Of a stretch of 64,000 nt of DNA, positions 44,790 to 53,356 are shown piece by piece. The translations under genes were made by a program, and so were the position numbers. The stretch lies in contig NZ_CP109434.1 in assembly GCF_036227105.1 (NCBI RefSeq), positions 1,802,001 to 1,866,000 of the forward strand. The letters are read 5' to 3'. How positions within the stretch are numbered: position 1 is the first letter of the stretch; every line of letters starts with the position of its first letter. The notes under the pieces were generated by a model, which saw only the letters and a program-made list of their open reading frames with translations, was not told where the DNA came from and did not search any database. Source of the DNA: Amycolatopsis sp. NBC_01488 (lineage in GTDB: Bacteria; Actinomycetota; Actinomycetes; Mycobacteriales; Pseudonocardiaceae).

Positions 44790-45659
44790 TCACCCGTTCG
44801 CATCAAGCGTTTTCAGATCGTCGTCCGTGAGGGTCAGCGACGCGGCCGCGACGTTCTGCTCCAAGTGCGCGACGTCGCCGGTGCCCGGGATGGCGAGCAC
44901 GTGCGGTCCCTGGTGCAGCGTCCACGCGAGCCGCACCTGGGCCGGGGTGGCGTCGTGCCGGCGCGCGACCTCGGCGACGCGCGCGTCCTCGCCCGTCCCG
45001 CTCGCGACGGCGAAGAACGGCACGAAGGCGACTCCGCGCTCGGCGCACATCCGGACGATCTCGTCGTCCTCCCGGCGCGCGGTGAGGCCGTACTGGTTCT
45101 GGACGCAGACGACCGGCGCGATCTCGAGGGCCTCGGTGAGGTGGTGCGGCGCGACGTTGGAGATGCCCAGCTCGCGGATCATCCCCTTCTCGCGCAGCTC
45201 GGCGAGCGCGCCGAAGCCGTCGGCCAGCGAGCCTTCCCCGCGGTCGAGGCCCTGGCCGATCCGGTAGTTCGCGACGTCGAGGTGCTCGAGGCCCAGCTCG
45301 CGCAGGTTCTCTTCGACCTGGGCCCGCAGCTGGTCCGGCCGGGCGGTGTAGAACGCGCCGGTGAAGTCGCGGCCGGGACCGACCTTGGTGGTGATCGTCA
45401 GGCCGTCGTACGGCGCGAGCGCCCGGTTGATCAGCTCGTTCGCCGAGCGCGGGCCGGCGAAGTAGAAGGCGGCGGTGTCGATGTGGTTCACGCCGAGCTC
45501 GACGGCGCGGCGCAGCACGGCGATCGACGTCTCGCGCGCGCGGATGCCGCCGTCCGACGTCGACATCAGGCGCATGGCGCCGAAACCGAGGCGGTTGACT
45601 TCGAAGGAGCCGAGCTGCCAGGTGCCCGCCGCGGCGGCGGGAGAGGTGTTCGTGGTCAT
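44790..45659 (-). CDS. Aldo/keto reductase
   Basis: 289-residue TIM barrel NADPH oxidoreductase. Catalytic Asp61 and Tyr66 in HIDTAAFYFAGP and Lys92 in TTKVGPG are present. The fourth residue (His) appears replaced by Arg in DVANYRIG, as in a known subgroup of bacterial enzymes. The NADPH-binding tail is LAIPGTGDVAHLEQN. It is divergent from a regulator gene, with an 18-bp perfect palindrome between them. Confidence 0.88.
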   Translation of the reverse strand: MTTNTSPAAAAGTWQLGSFEVNRLGFGAMRLMSTSDGGIRARETSIAVLRRAVELGVNHIDTAAFYFAGPRSANELINRALAPYDGLTITTKVGPGRDFTGAFYTARPDQLRAQVEENLRELGLEHLDVANYRIGQGLDRGEGSLADGFGALAELREKGMIRELGISNVAPHHLTEALEIAPVVCVQNQYGLTARREDDEIVRMCAERGVAFVPFFAVASGTGEDARVAEVARRHDATPAQVRLAWTLHQGPHVLAIPGTGDVAHLEQNVAAASLTLTDDDLKTLDANG

Positions 45660-45697
45660 GGCTCCAGCCTTCCGGTCGGACGCACGAGGCGCCGCGG

Positions 45698-45715
45698 TTG
45701 GCAGCTAGCTGCCAA
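45698..45715. promoter_or_regulatory. Perfect 18-bp operator-like palindrome
   Basis: TTGGCAGCTAGCTGCCAA is fully self-complementary. It lies in the 66-bp divergent promoter between the aldo/keto reductase gene and the regulator gene, 10 bp before the regulator start, placed to control both. Confidence 0.7.
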
Positions 45716-45725
45716 ACTGGACTGC

Positions 45726-46373
45726 GTGGAGAGAGTCAGCGACGTCGTCGTGGTGCGCGGCGAGGCCGAGCTGTTCGAGCGCACCCAACACTTGTTCGCG
45801 ACCGCGACGGAGATCTCGTGCGCGGCCCGCGACCTGCACACCTGGTCGGTGGCGCACCCGACGATGCCCGAGCGGGAGCAGGCGGTGCGCACGACAGGGC
45901 GCATGTCGGTGCGCAAGATGTACCTGCCCGGCGTCCTGTTCGACCCGGCCCTGGCGGAGCACCTGCGGTTCATGGCCACCCACGGCGCGCGGATCCGGAT
46001 CACCGAGCGCGAGGTCAACGAGACGATCCTGCTGGACCGCCGGATCGCGATCGTGGCCGGGGACGACGTCGGCGGCGTCCGCAGCTACACCGTCGTCAGC
46101 AGCCCGCAGCTGGTCCAGGGCATCCAGTCGCTGTTCGAGGCGGCCTGGGCCGGCGGCACCGACCTCGAGTCCTACCGGGCCCGGTTCACCGAGCTGGGCG
46201 CGCGGGAGATCCTCGAGCAGCTGGCGTCGGGCTGCAAGGACGAGACGGCCGCGCGGGCGCTGGGGGTCGGTCTGCGGACCTACCGGCGGCGGGTGGCGGA
46301 GCTGATGGACCTCCTCGGCGCGTCGTCCCGCTTCCAGGCCGGAGCGCGGGCCCGCGAGGCCGGCCTGCTGTGA
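45726..46373 (+). CDS. Regulator with C-terminal LuxR-like HTH
   Basis: 215 residues. The C-terminus (about 165-205; DETAARALGVGLRTYRRRVAEL) is a LuxR-type HTH. The N-terminal part is a sensor-like domain resembling the TrmB/phospholipase-D-like regulators found in Streptomyces. GTG 45726 is close to the 18-bp palindrome, its likely site. It is followed by a lipoprotein gene with a 4-bp overlap (GTGA). Confidence 0.78.
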   Translation: MERVSDVVVVRGEAELFERTQHLFATATEISCAARDLHTWSVAHPTMPEREQAVRTTGRMSVRKMYLPGVLFDPALAEHLRFMATHGARIRITEREVNETILLDRRIAIVAGDDVGGVRSYTVVSSPQLVQGIQSLFEAAWAGGTDLESYRARFTELGAREILEQLASGCKDETAARALGVGLRTYRRRVAELMDLLGASSRFQAGARAREAGLL

Positions 46374-47248
46374 AGCGGGCGCTGCTGGCGCTGGTACTGA
46401 CGACGTCGGCGTGCTCGTCGGCGATCTCCGGCACGGCCACGCCGCTCACCGGCAACCTCGCGCTGGTCGACGCGCGCGGCACGGGCTCGGCCCTCGACGG
46501 GGTGCAGACGGCGGCCGAGGCGGTGTTCAGCTACGACTCGGCGAACCCGGCGGCGTTCGACCAGGCCGTCGCGGCGAACGTCACCGGCGCGGCGAAGGAC
46601 CAGCTCACGACGTTGTTCGAGCAGGTCAGGAAGAGCAAGCAGGCGGTCCACCTGGCCACGCGGGTGCGGGCAGCGGCCGCGCTCGACTTCACCGGCGACC
46701 GGGTCCGCGAACTGGCCGTGCTCGAGCAGGACAGCGGCGCCACGAAGGGGCTGGCCACGGTCGCGTTGACCGCGCTGAAGGCGGACGGGCGCTGGCGGGT
46801 CTCGGACATCGCGGTGAACCCGGCCCAGCCGTCCCCGGCGCCGCGGCCGGACGACGGGACCCCCGCGGGCAGCCGTGACGCGGCGGTGGCGGGTGCCAAG
46901 GCCATCGCCGGCGGGCTGTTCACGACCGACAGCGCCGACCCGGACGGCCCGTACGCGCGAGCCGAGGCGGTGATCGCCGACCCGCTGCTGAGCGACTACC
47001 GCGCGAAGAAGGCGAGCTACGTCGACGCGATCCGCAAGAGCGGCACGAAGGTCACGCTCGGGCCGAACCCGATGGCCGGGGTCGTCGCGCTCACCGGCGG
47101 CCGGGCGGTCGTGCTGTTCTTCACGACGCTGCAGGTGACCGACGCGGCGGGCAAGGCCACCGGCAAGCCCTTCACGGTCGAGTTCGACGTCGTCCGTGAA
47201 GGGGCGAGCTGGAAGGCGACCGCCGTCCGGCCGGTCACCGCCTCCTGA
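46370..47248 (+). CDS. Putative lipoprotein, unknown
   Basis: 292 residues. A short signal ends in SAC (Cys15), so it is probably a lipoprotein, although the lipobox TTSAC is not ideal. Two similar alpha+beta halves may be present (about 45-145 and 165-285), each like NTF2-type or Mce-associated domains. GTG 46370 overlaps the regulator stop. Not present between senX3 and gpm1 in mycobacteria as I recall them. Confidence 0.7.
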   Translation: MKRALLALVLTTSACSSAISGTATPLTGNLALVDARGTGSALDGVQTAAEAVFSYDSANPAAFDQAVAANVTGAAKDQLTTLFEQVRKSKQAVHLATRVRAAAALDFTGDRVRELAVLEQDSGATKGLATVALTALKADGRWRVSDIAVNPAQPSPAPRPDDGTPAGSRDAAVAGAKAIAGGLFTTDSADPDGPYARAEAVIADPLLSDYRAKKASYVDAIRKSGTKVTLGPNPMAGVVALTGGRAVVLFFTTLQVTDAAGKATGKPFTVEFDVVREGASWKATAVRPVTAS

Positions 47249-47254
47249 ACAGCG

Positions 47255-48004
47255 TCAGCGGCCCTGGTTGGCGACCGCGGCCGCGGCTTCCTTGGCGGCC
47301 TCGGGGTCGAGGTACTCGCCGCCGGCCTTGACCGGCTTCAGGTCGGCCGTGAGGTCGTAGCGCAGCGGGATGCCGGTCGGGATGTTGAGGCCGGCGATGT
47401 CGGCGTCGGAGATCCCGTCGAGGTGCTTGACGAGCGCGCGCAGGGAGTTGCCGTGCGCGGCGACCAGCACGGTCTTGCCCGCGCGCAGGTCCGGCACGAT
47501 CTCGGACTCCCAGTACGGCAGCAGCCGTTCGACGACGTCCTTGAGGCACTCCGTCAGCGGCGCGTCGTCGCCGAGGTTCGCGTACCGGGCGTCGCCGGCC
47601 TGGCTCCACTTGTCCTTCGGGTCGATCTCCGGTGGCGGGGTGTCGTACGAGCGGCGCCAGAGCATGAACTGCTCCTCGCCGAACTCGTCGAGGGTCTGCT
47701 TCTTGTTCTTGCCCTGCAGGGCGCCGTAGTGGCGCTCGTTGAGGCGCCAATCGCGCTTCACCGGGATCCAGTGCCGGTCGGCGGCGTCCAGCGCGATGTT
47801 CGCGGTGGAGATCGCCCGGCGCAGCAGCGAGGTGTGCACCACGTCCGGCAGCAGGCCGGCGCCGGACAGCAGCTGCCCGCCCTGGCGGGCTTCGCCCTCG
47901 CCCTGCTCCGACAGCGGTACGTCCACCCAGCCGGTGAACAGGTTTTCCGCGTTCCACGTGCTCTGCCCGTGCCGCAGCAGCACCAACGTCCCAATCTCGG
48001 CCAT
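47255..48004 (-). CDS. gpmA: GpmA, 2,3-bisphosphoglycerate-dependent phosphoglycerate mutase
   Basis: Glycolytic interconversion of 3- and 2-phosphoglycerate. 249 residues with [10 protein letters not shown] (His12 is phosphorylated), the substrate loop [14 protein letters not shown] and the second catalytic histidine in [13 protein letters not shown] 48004 ([13 protein letters not shown]) is the conserved start; the frame stays open 12 codons further. In mycobacteria this gene adjoins senX3; here three other genes lie between. Confidence 0.95.
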   Translation of the reverse strand: MAEIGTLVLLRHGQSTWNAENLFTGWVDVPLSEQGEGEARQGGQLLSGAGLLPDVVHTSLLRRAISTANIALDAADRHWIPVKRDWRLNERHYGALQGKNKKQTLDEFGEEQFMLWRRSYDTPPPEIDPKDKWSQAGDARYANLGDDAPLTECLKDVVERLLPYWESEIVPDLRAGKTVLVAAHGNSLRALVKHLDGISDADIAGLNIPTGIPLRYDLTADLKPVKAGGEYLDPEAAKEAAAAVANQGR

Positions 48005-48066
48005 GGCCCTCAGCCTGCCATGACGGACCACCGTGCTCACCGGTGACCTCCGCTCCTACGCAGAGT

Positions 48067-48086
48067 GTGTTACCGCGGAGTAACAC
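48067..48086. promoter_or_regulatory. Operator-like dyad before gpmA
   Basis: GTGTTAC-cgcgga-GTAACAC, a 7-bp perfect dyad 63-82 bp upstream of the gpmA ATG, in the expected promoter position. Confidence 0.45.
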
Positions 48087-48201
48087 CTCACCCTTCGACA
48101 AGTCCGGCCGCCAACAACGCGCAAAATCCGGGCAAGGGGCTGCACACCGTTATCGCTCACCGGTAAGTTCACTCGAACGGACTAGTGAGTAGTCTTGTGA
48201 T

Positions 48202-48418
48202 TACAGGTCGAGATCTGACAGGTTGGCTTACGTCCCGAACGGCCGGATTCCACGCACTCCCCGGCCGGTTTCGGGCTTCGACCGCGGCTCGTCTCCCCCC
48301 TGCCGAGCCGCGGCCCGCCGGCCCCGATGGCACCCCCCTCGTCACCGGGTCCTGATCGGCGGGAACTTCAGCGGGGCGGCTCGAGATCGCGACTCCCCCC
48401 TCCCTCGAGCCGTCCCGC
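48202..48418 (+). ncRNA. 6C-type small RNA (three hairpins with C6 loops)
   Basis: In the 423-bp gap 48005-48427, three successive stems each show CCCCCC in the loop on the plus strand. Stem 1: CCGCGGCTCG 48282-48291 with 48304-48313, loop Cs 48295-48300. Stem 2: CCCGATGGC 48323-48331 with GTCACCGGG 48341-48349 (one mismatch), loop Cs 48333-48338. Stem 3: CGGCTCGAG 48377-48385 with 48404-48412, loop Cs 48395-48400. Actinobacterial 6C RNA is defined by hairpins with at least six Cs in their loops. TTCACT (48168) and TAGTCT (48190) could be the promoter. The ends are guesses. Confidence 0.65.
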
Positions 48419-48427
48419 CTGCCCGCT

Positions 48428-49294
48428 TCACACCTCGGTGGGTTCCGGCCGAGCCGGACGGCGACGGCGGTTCAGCCGCCGGCCCAGCCAGGCCAGCGGC
48501 ACGGCGATCAGCAGGAACGGCGCCACCGCGCCCAGCACCGTCAGCAGGCCGCCGCCGAAGGTCAGGAACGCGTCCCAGCCGGCCGCCAGCCCACCCAGGA
48601 ACCCGCTGCGGTCCTCCTGCGCCGGGGGCGGCGCGGCCACGCTCCGGATCGTCATCGACACCGTCGCCATCGCGACGCTGCCCGCCAGCGAGTTCTGCTG
48701 CTGCTCCAACGACTCGAGCGCCGACTCCCGGCTCGTCAGCTCGCTTTCGATCGACGTGATGTCCGACACGGACGTCGCCTGCGAGAGCAGCGCGCGGATC
48801 CGCTCGACCGACTTCCGCTGCGTCGCCAGCCGGGCTTCGACGTCGACGACCTGCTCGGTGACGTCCTGGGTGGTCAGCTCGCGCTTCACCAGGCTCGAGC
48901 CGAGGTGCGAGAGCTGGTCGAGGACCGGGTCCAACCGCTCCGCGGGCACCGCCAGCGACAACGTCGCCAAGTCGTCGCCGGTGCTCTCCTGCCCGGTGTA
49001 GCCGCCGGCGCCCAGCGCGATCCCGCGGGCCTGCGCGACGACGTCGGCGACCTTGGTGGCGGTCAGCTCCAGCCGGGCACTGCGCGAGAGCTTGCGGTCG
49101 GTCGCCCCGGCCTGGGGCGGCGTCACCTTCGACTCGGCCTTGCCCCCGGTGCCCTGCTGCGGCGCGGCCGGAACCTTCGCCACCCCACCGGCACTGTCCG
49201 CCGTGGACGACGCGCTGTTGCCCGCCGAAGAACACCCGGCCAGCACTAACGCCACACCCGCGATCGCGAGCGCGGCTCTCCATCGAGTCCGCAT
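48428..49294 (-). CDS. DUF4349 family lipoprotein
   Basis: 288 residues. Lipobox LAGC (Cys21), a Ser/Gly/Ala-rich linker, a DUF4349 domain (about 68-225; RSARLELTATKVADVV.., coiled coil in VDVEARLATQRKSVERI), and a C-terminal membrane helix (about 245-268) with a basic end. Having both a lipid anchor and a C-terminal span is typical of this family. Function unknown, possibly envelope sensing. Confidence 0.85.
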   Translation of the reverse strand: MRTRWRAALAIAGVALVLAGCSSAGNSASSTADSAGGVAKVPAAPQQGTGGKAESKVTPPQAGATDRKLSRSARLELTATKVADVVAQARGIALGAGGYTGQESTGDDLATLSLAVPAERLDPVLDQLSHLGSSLVKRELTTQDVTEQVVDVEARLATQRKSVERIRALLSQATSVSDITSIESELTSRESALESLEQQQNSLAGSVAMATVSMTIRSVAAPPPAQEDRSGFLGGLAAGWDAFLTFGGGLLTVLGAVAPFLLIAVPLAWLGRRLNRRRRPARPEPTEV

Positions 49295-49343
49295 CCGGCT
49301 CTCCCTCCAGTTTCGACTGGCGAGGAGACGGATGTCCGCTTCA

Positions 49344-49360
49344 GGGCCGTTGCACGGCCC
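49344..49360 (-). terminator. Hairpin directly after ybjN
   Basis: GGGCCGT-tgc-ACGGCCC, a perfect 7-bp stem 3 bp after the ybjN stop. Confidence 0.6.
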
Positions 49361-49363
49361 GGG

Positions 49364-49876
49364 TCACGACTCGGTCAAGCCCGGTTCGTGCGGCTTCTCG
49401 GGACCTACGAGGTGCTTGAACGCCTGCAGGTTGGCCAGCGACTCGCCGCGGGAGACGCGCCAGTCCCACTCGCGCTTGATCGACGTCGCGAAGCCGATCT
49501 CCAGCAGCGTGTTGAAGTCGCCGTCGGCGGCTTCGAGGACCTGGCCGAGCACCTTGTCGAGCTCGTCGGCGGAGAGCGTTTCCTTGCCGAACCGGCCGAC
49601 CAGGTAGATGTCGCCAAGACTGTCCACTGTGTAGTGCACGCCGTACAGCTTCGCGTTGCGCTGCAACAGAAAGCGGTAAACGTCCTCATGGGACTCGTCA
49701 GGACGGCGACAGACGAAGGCCTCCACCGAAAACGCGTGGTCGCCGTCGACGAGCCACGCGTTGGTCTGCAGCTTCTTCGTACCCGGCAGCGTGACGAAGT
49801 ACTTGCCAGGACCGCGTTTGTCGTACTTCAGCTCGGCAGAGTCCAAAGTAGACTGGATCAGCTCGTCCAGGCTCAC
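49364..49876 (-). CDS. YbjN domain protein
   Basis: 170 residues of the YbjN/type-III-chaperone-like fold, alpha+beta ([19 protein letters not shown].., [17 protein letters not shown]). The family is thought to act in protein-protein contacts, but its role here is unknown. GTG 49876 overlaps the mshA stop (GTGA), and the pair mshA-ybjN is kept in mycobacteria (Rv0486-Rv0487), which hints at a functional tie. Confidence 0.85.
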   Translation of the reverse strand: MSLDELIQSTLDSAELKYDKRGPGKYFVTLPGTKKLQTNAWLVDGDHAFSVEAFVCRRPDESHEDVYRFLLQRNAKLYGVHYTVDSLGDIYLVGRFGKETLSADELDKVLGQVLEAADGDFNTLLEIGFATSIKREWDWRVSRGESLANLQAFKHLVGPEKPHEPGLTES

Positions 49877-51177
49877 ACCGCCACCTCCGTGCGCAGGTCC
49901 AGCGCGTGCCGGAACGCGCTGGTGGCCTGAGCATAGATGTCCAGCAGCGCGTCCGTCGTGCGGCGCCAGGAGAACCGCCGCGCGTGCACGACGGCGTTGG
50001 CAGCCAGCTCCGCGCGCCGGTCCGGGCGCAGCGCGACGGCGGCCAGCGCGTCCGCCCACTCCTCGGCGCCGTGGCCCGGCACCAGCAGCCCGGAAACGCC
50101 GTGCGGCACCGCCACCGGCAGCCCGCCGACCTCGGCCGCGACCACCGGCGTCCCACACGCCTGCGCCTCCAGCGCGACCAGGCCGAACGACTCGTTGTAG
50201 CTGGGCACCGCGACGACGTCGGCGGCGCGGAAGACCCGCGCGAGCGCCTCGCCCGGCTGCGGCGGCAGGAACCGGACCTGCCGCTCGATGCCCAGCGAGA
50301 CAGCCAGCTCGCGCAGCGCCTGCGGCTGCTCCAGCCCGGTGCCCGACGGCCCGCCGACGATCAGCACGACCAGGCGGGAGGCCAGCTCGGGACGGCGGCG
50401 GAGCAGGGCCGCGGCCGCGTGCAGCAGCACGTCCGGCGCCTTCAGCGGCTGGATGCGGCCGGCGAACGCCAGCACGACGTCGTCGTCGGCCAGGCCCAGC
50501 TCGGCCCGCGCGACGGCCTGCGAGCCCGGCGTGAAGCGTGCGAGGTCGACGCCCGGCGGCACGGCGTGCACCGCGTGCGGCTCGGCGTCGTAGAGGTCGA
50601 TCAGCTGACGTGCCTCGACGGCGGTGTTGGCGACCAGCCGGTCGGCCTCGGCGACCACCTGCTCCTCGCCGATGACCCGCACGCGCGGCTCGGGCTTGTC
50701 CCCCTCGGCGAGCGCGGCGTTCTTGACCTTGGCCAGGGTGTGCGCGGTGTGCACCAGCGGCACCGACCACCGGTCGCGGGCGAGCCAGCCGACCTGGCCC
50801 GACAGCCAGTAGTGGGAGTGGATGAGGTCGTAGTACCCGGGCTCGTGGAAGGCCTCGGTGCGCAGCACGCCGGAGGTGAACGCGCACAGCTGCGCGGGCA
50901 GCTCGTCGCGGCTCAGCGGTTCGAACGGGCCCGCCTGCACGTGCCGGACGAGCACGCCCGGCGCCAGCTCGGCCACCGGCGGCTGGTCCGACGCCGTCGC
51001 GCGCGTGAACACCTCGACCTCGACACCCTGGCGGGCCATCTCGGTCGCCGTCTGGCTGACGTAGACGTTCAGGCCGCCGGCGTCGCCGGTCCCCGGCTGC
51101 TCGAGCGGCGAAGTGTGCACGGACAGCACCGCGACCCTGCGCGGCGCAGCACGGAACCCCCGGATGGAGCTGGTCAC
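49873..51177 (-). CDS. mshA: MshA, D-inositol-3-phosphate glycosyltransferase
   Basis: First step of mycothiol synthesis, joining GlcNAc to 1L-myo-inositol-1-phosphate. 434-residue GT-B enzyme of family GT4 with [15 protein letters not shown] near the N-terminus and the E-x7-E signature in [18 protein letters not shown]. Start GTG 51177. Mycothiol is the actinobacterial thiol, which fits the taxonomy. Confidence 0.95.
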   Translation of the reverse strand: MTSSIRGFRAAPRRVAVLSVHTSPLEQPGTGDAGGLNVYVSQTATEMARQGVEVEVFTRATASDQPPVAELAPGVLVRHVQAGPFEPLSRDELPAQLCAFTSGVLRTEAFHEPGYYDLIHSHYWLSGQVGWLARDRWSVPLVHTAHTLAKVKNAALAEGDKPEPRVRVIGEEQVVAEADRLVANTAVEARQLIDLYDAEPHAVHAVPPGVDLARFTPGSQAVARAELGLADDDVVLAFAGRIQPLKAPDVLLHAAAALLRRRPELASRLVVLIVGGPSGTGLEQPQALRELAVSLGIERQVRFLPPQPGEALARVFRAADVVAVPSYNESFGLVALEAQACGTPVVAAEVGGLPVAVPHGVSGLLVPGHGAEEWADALAAVALRPDRRAELAANAVVHARRFSWRRTTDALLDIYAQATSAFRHALDLRTEVAV

Positions 51178-51198
51178 CTGGTCGTCTCCCGCGTTACG

Positions 51199-52014
51199 TC
51201 AGCATTCCTCGGCGAACTGCCGGAGTACCGCGTCGAACTCCTCCGCGGACTCGGCGAAGGGCGCATGCCCCCCGTCAAGGAACCAACGCCCGGTGGCACC
51301 CGGAATCTTCCCGATGGTGTGCTCCGCCGCCGCGGGGTCGATCACGCGGTCCAGCGAGCCGTGCACCACCAGGGTCGGTTTGTCGACCGCGGCCAGGACT
51401 TCTTCGCTGCCGAGGTCGCGGCGGAAGAGGGCCGCGCGCACCGAAGGAGGCACGCTCAGAGAAGCGCCGAGCAGGGCCTGGACCTGCGCGCCGGGCACCG
51501 GCCGGGCGGCCATGCCGCGGCTGAAGGCGGTGAGCGCCGGGACCGCGATGTCCGGATCGTCCGAAAGCATCGCCCGCATGTGCGCACGCATCAGCGGCCC
51601 GACGCGGCCACCGGCCCGGTCGCGGCCGATCTCGGTGATCGCGCCGACGAGCACGATCCCGCGCAGCCGGGCGGTGCCGTGCACCCGGATGTGGTCGGTC
51701 AGCACCAGGCCGCCGTACGACCAGGCGACGACGATCGCGTCCGGCCCGGCGAAGTCGAGCACCGCGGCGAGGTCGTCGGCCCAGGCCACCGGGTCGTCGT
51801 AGCCCGCGGCCGGGACGTCGGACGCGCCGTGGCCCCGCAGGTCCATCGCGACCAGGCGAAACCGCTCGGTCAGCGCCGGGTCGGCCAGCTGCGCCGCCCA
51901 CGCCCCGGACGACTGCGCCCAGCCGTGCACGAAGACGATCGGCCTGCTGTTCTCGGCACCCTCGACCCGCAGGCCGAGCCGCGTCCCGCCGTGCCCGACG
52001 ACTTCGGTGCGCAC
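51199..52014 (-). CDS. Alpha/beta hydrolase
   Basis: 271 residues. Oxyanion motif HGWAQSSGAW, nucleophile Ser in AWSYGG, acidic residue in HGSLDRVIDP and the catalytic His in GGHAPFAESAEEF. The nucleophile elbow is A-W-S-Y-G instead of the usual G-x-S-x-G. Substrate unknown. Start GTG 52014, 3 bp after the L,D-transpeptidase stop, so the two are probably co-transcribed. Confidence 0.88.
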   Translation of the reverse strand: MRTEVVGHGGTRLGLRVEGAENSRPIVFVHGWAQSSGAWAAQLADPALTERFRLVAMDLRGHGASDVPAAGYDDPVAWADDLAAVLDFAGPDAIVVAWSYGGLVLTDHIRVHGTARLRGIVLVGAITEIGRDRAGGRVGPLMRAHMRAMLSDDPDIAVPALTAFSRGMAARPVPGAQVQALLGASLSVPPSVRAALFRRDLGSEEVLAAVDKPTLVVHGSLDRVIDPAAAEHTIGKIPGATGRWFLDGGHAPFAESAEEFDAVLRQFAEEC

Positions 52015-52017
52015 GGC

Positions 52018-53196
52018 TTACTTCGCACCCAGCGCTTTCCAGGCCGACCAGCTGTAGTTCCAGTCCTTGACGTCCGAGGCCATCGGCGGGCTCAGCTGGG
52101 ACCCGGTGATCTCGACCGGGTCGCCGATCAGCGCGGAGTCGAAGTAGTCCTTGGCGTCGGCCTCGAGGAGGTTGACGCAGCCGTGGGAGTTGTTGTTCTT
52201 CCCGATGTTGGCCGCATTGTCCTGGTTCTCGTGGATGTACTCGCCGTGGTTGGAGAACCGGCAGGCCCACTTCTTGTTGACGTTCGTGTAGCCGTAGCGG
52301 GCGTTGTCGAAGACGGCGGTCGGCTCCCGGGTCATGATGATGTAGGTGCCGTTGGGGGTGTTGCGGTCGACCTCGGCGTCCAGGCCGTTCGCGCACGGGT
52401 AGCTCTTGTACTGCGCGCCGTTGCGGTAGACGCGCATCTGGTGGTCCGGGGTGTTGACCTTGACCACCTGGTTGCGGCCGATCTTGAACTTCGTGGTGAC
52501 GTCGGCCTTGCCGTACGCGCCACCGCCCAGCTCGACGCCGTACAGCTTCGCCTCGACGCTCACGGTGATGTTCTGCGGCCAGTACTCCTTCGGCCGGTAG
52601 TCGACCTGGCTGTCGGACAGCCAGCCCCAGGCGCCTTCGACGTCCTTGTCCGTCTTCACGGACAGGGCCTTCTCGACGGCCGCGCGGTCCTTGACCGGCG
52701 AAGCGAACTTGACGCTGATCGGCATGGCCACGCCGACCTGCTGGTTGTCGGCCGGGTTGAGCGTGGCGCGGACCTGCTTGGCCGGGGAAATCGTCGTGAA
52801 CGTGCCGGCGAGCTCGACCGGCTTGCCGTCGGTGCCGGTGGCCTTGGCCGCGTAGGTGTAGGTCTTGCCGTAGCCGAGCGGCTCGGAGCTGGTCCAGGTG
52901 AGCCCGTCCGGCGCGGTGTCGCCCTTGACGGCCTTGCCGCCGTCGGCGGTCACCTTGCACTCGGTGAGCTTGCCCTCGGCGACCTTCACCACGACGGGCT
53001 TGAGGACCGGGGCATCCTTGGCGTTGACCGCGGGCTCGGCCGTGATCTTCGCCACGGGCTGGGCACCGCCCTCGCCGTCGGAGTTCGCCGCGCCGGCGGG
53101 GAACGCGGTGCCGTCGTTCGTGCTCGAACACGCCGCGGCGACCAGGGCGGCCCCCGCCGCCAGAGCGGCCTTGAAGACCGTACGCCGTTCGATCAC
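52018..53196 (-). CDS. L,D-transpeptidase lipoprotein
   Basis: Makes 3-3 crosslinks in peptidoglycan. 392 residues: lipobox AAAC (Cys23), two Ig-like domains (about 60-150 and 150-250), and a YkuD catalytic domain with His/Cys signature SHGCVNL (Cys340). GTG 53196 has AGGAGG at an ideal distance; the earlier frame start is unlikely. It matches mycobacterial LprQ (Rv0483) in position. A hairpin and a palindrome precede it. murB upstream also serves the wall. Confidence 0.93.
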   Translation of the reverse strand: MIERRTVFKAALAAGAALVAAACSSTNDGTAFPAGAANSDGEGGAQPVAKITAEPAVNAKDAPVLKPVVVKVAEGKLTECKVTADGGKAVKGDTAPDGLTWTSSEPLGYGKTYTYAAKATGTDGKPVELAGTFTTISPAKQVRATLNPADNQQVGVAMPISVKFASPVKDRAAVEKALSVKTDKDVEGAWGWLSDSQVDYRPKEYWPQNITVSVEAKLYGVELGGGAYGKADVTTKFKIGRNQVVKVNTPDHQMRVYRNGAQYKSYPCANGLDAEVDRNTPNGTYIIMTREPTAVFDNARYGYTNVNKKWACRFSNHGEYIHENQDNAANIGKNNNSHGCVNLLEADAKDYFDSALIGDPVEITGSQLSPPMASDVKDWNYSWSAWKALGAK

Positions 53197-53220
53197 CCAA
53201 ACCTCCTGTGTGTCCCCCAC

Positions 53221-53253
53221 CGACCAGCGGGTCCACGCCCTTGGCGCTGGTCG
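53221..53253 (-). promoter_or_regulatory. Hairpin in the L,D-transpeptidase leader
   Basis: CGACCAGCG (53221-53229) pairs with CGCTGGTCG (53245-53253) 13 bp upstream of the Shine-Dalgarno, possibly a leader structure of this mRNA. Confidence 0.4.
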
Positions 53254-53308
53254 CCCGTTCGACGTTACCTCCCGGCAGGCGCAGACCAGCCGATCAGGTG
53301 GATCACGC

Positions 53309-53322
53309 CTTTGTCGACAAAG
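53309..53322. promoter_or_regulatory. Palindrome between murB and the L,D-transpeptidase gene
   Basis: CTTTGTCGACAAAG is a perfect 14-bp palindrome, flanked by ACG and CGT in matching positions. It could be an operator for the transpeptidase or a murB terminator. Confidence 0.45.
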
Positions 53323-53356
53323 ACGTCCTACACACGTCCAGGTTGCCCGGTTCGGC

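Noticed and set aside
44740..44800. A PHO box near senX3 (GTTCACCC-like)
   Set aside because: Only one good unit is present; the required tandem 11-bp repeats are missing. The site fits better as one arm of the hairpin after the reductase gene.
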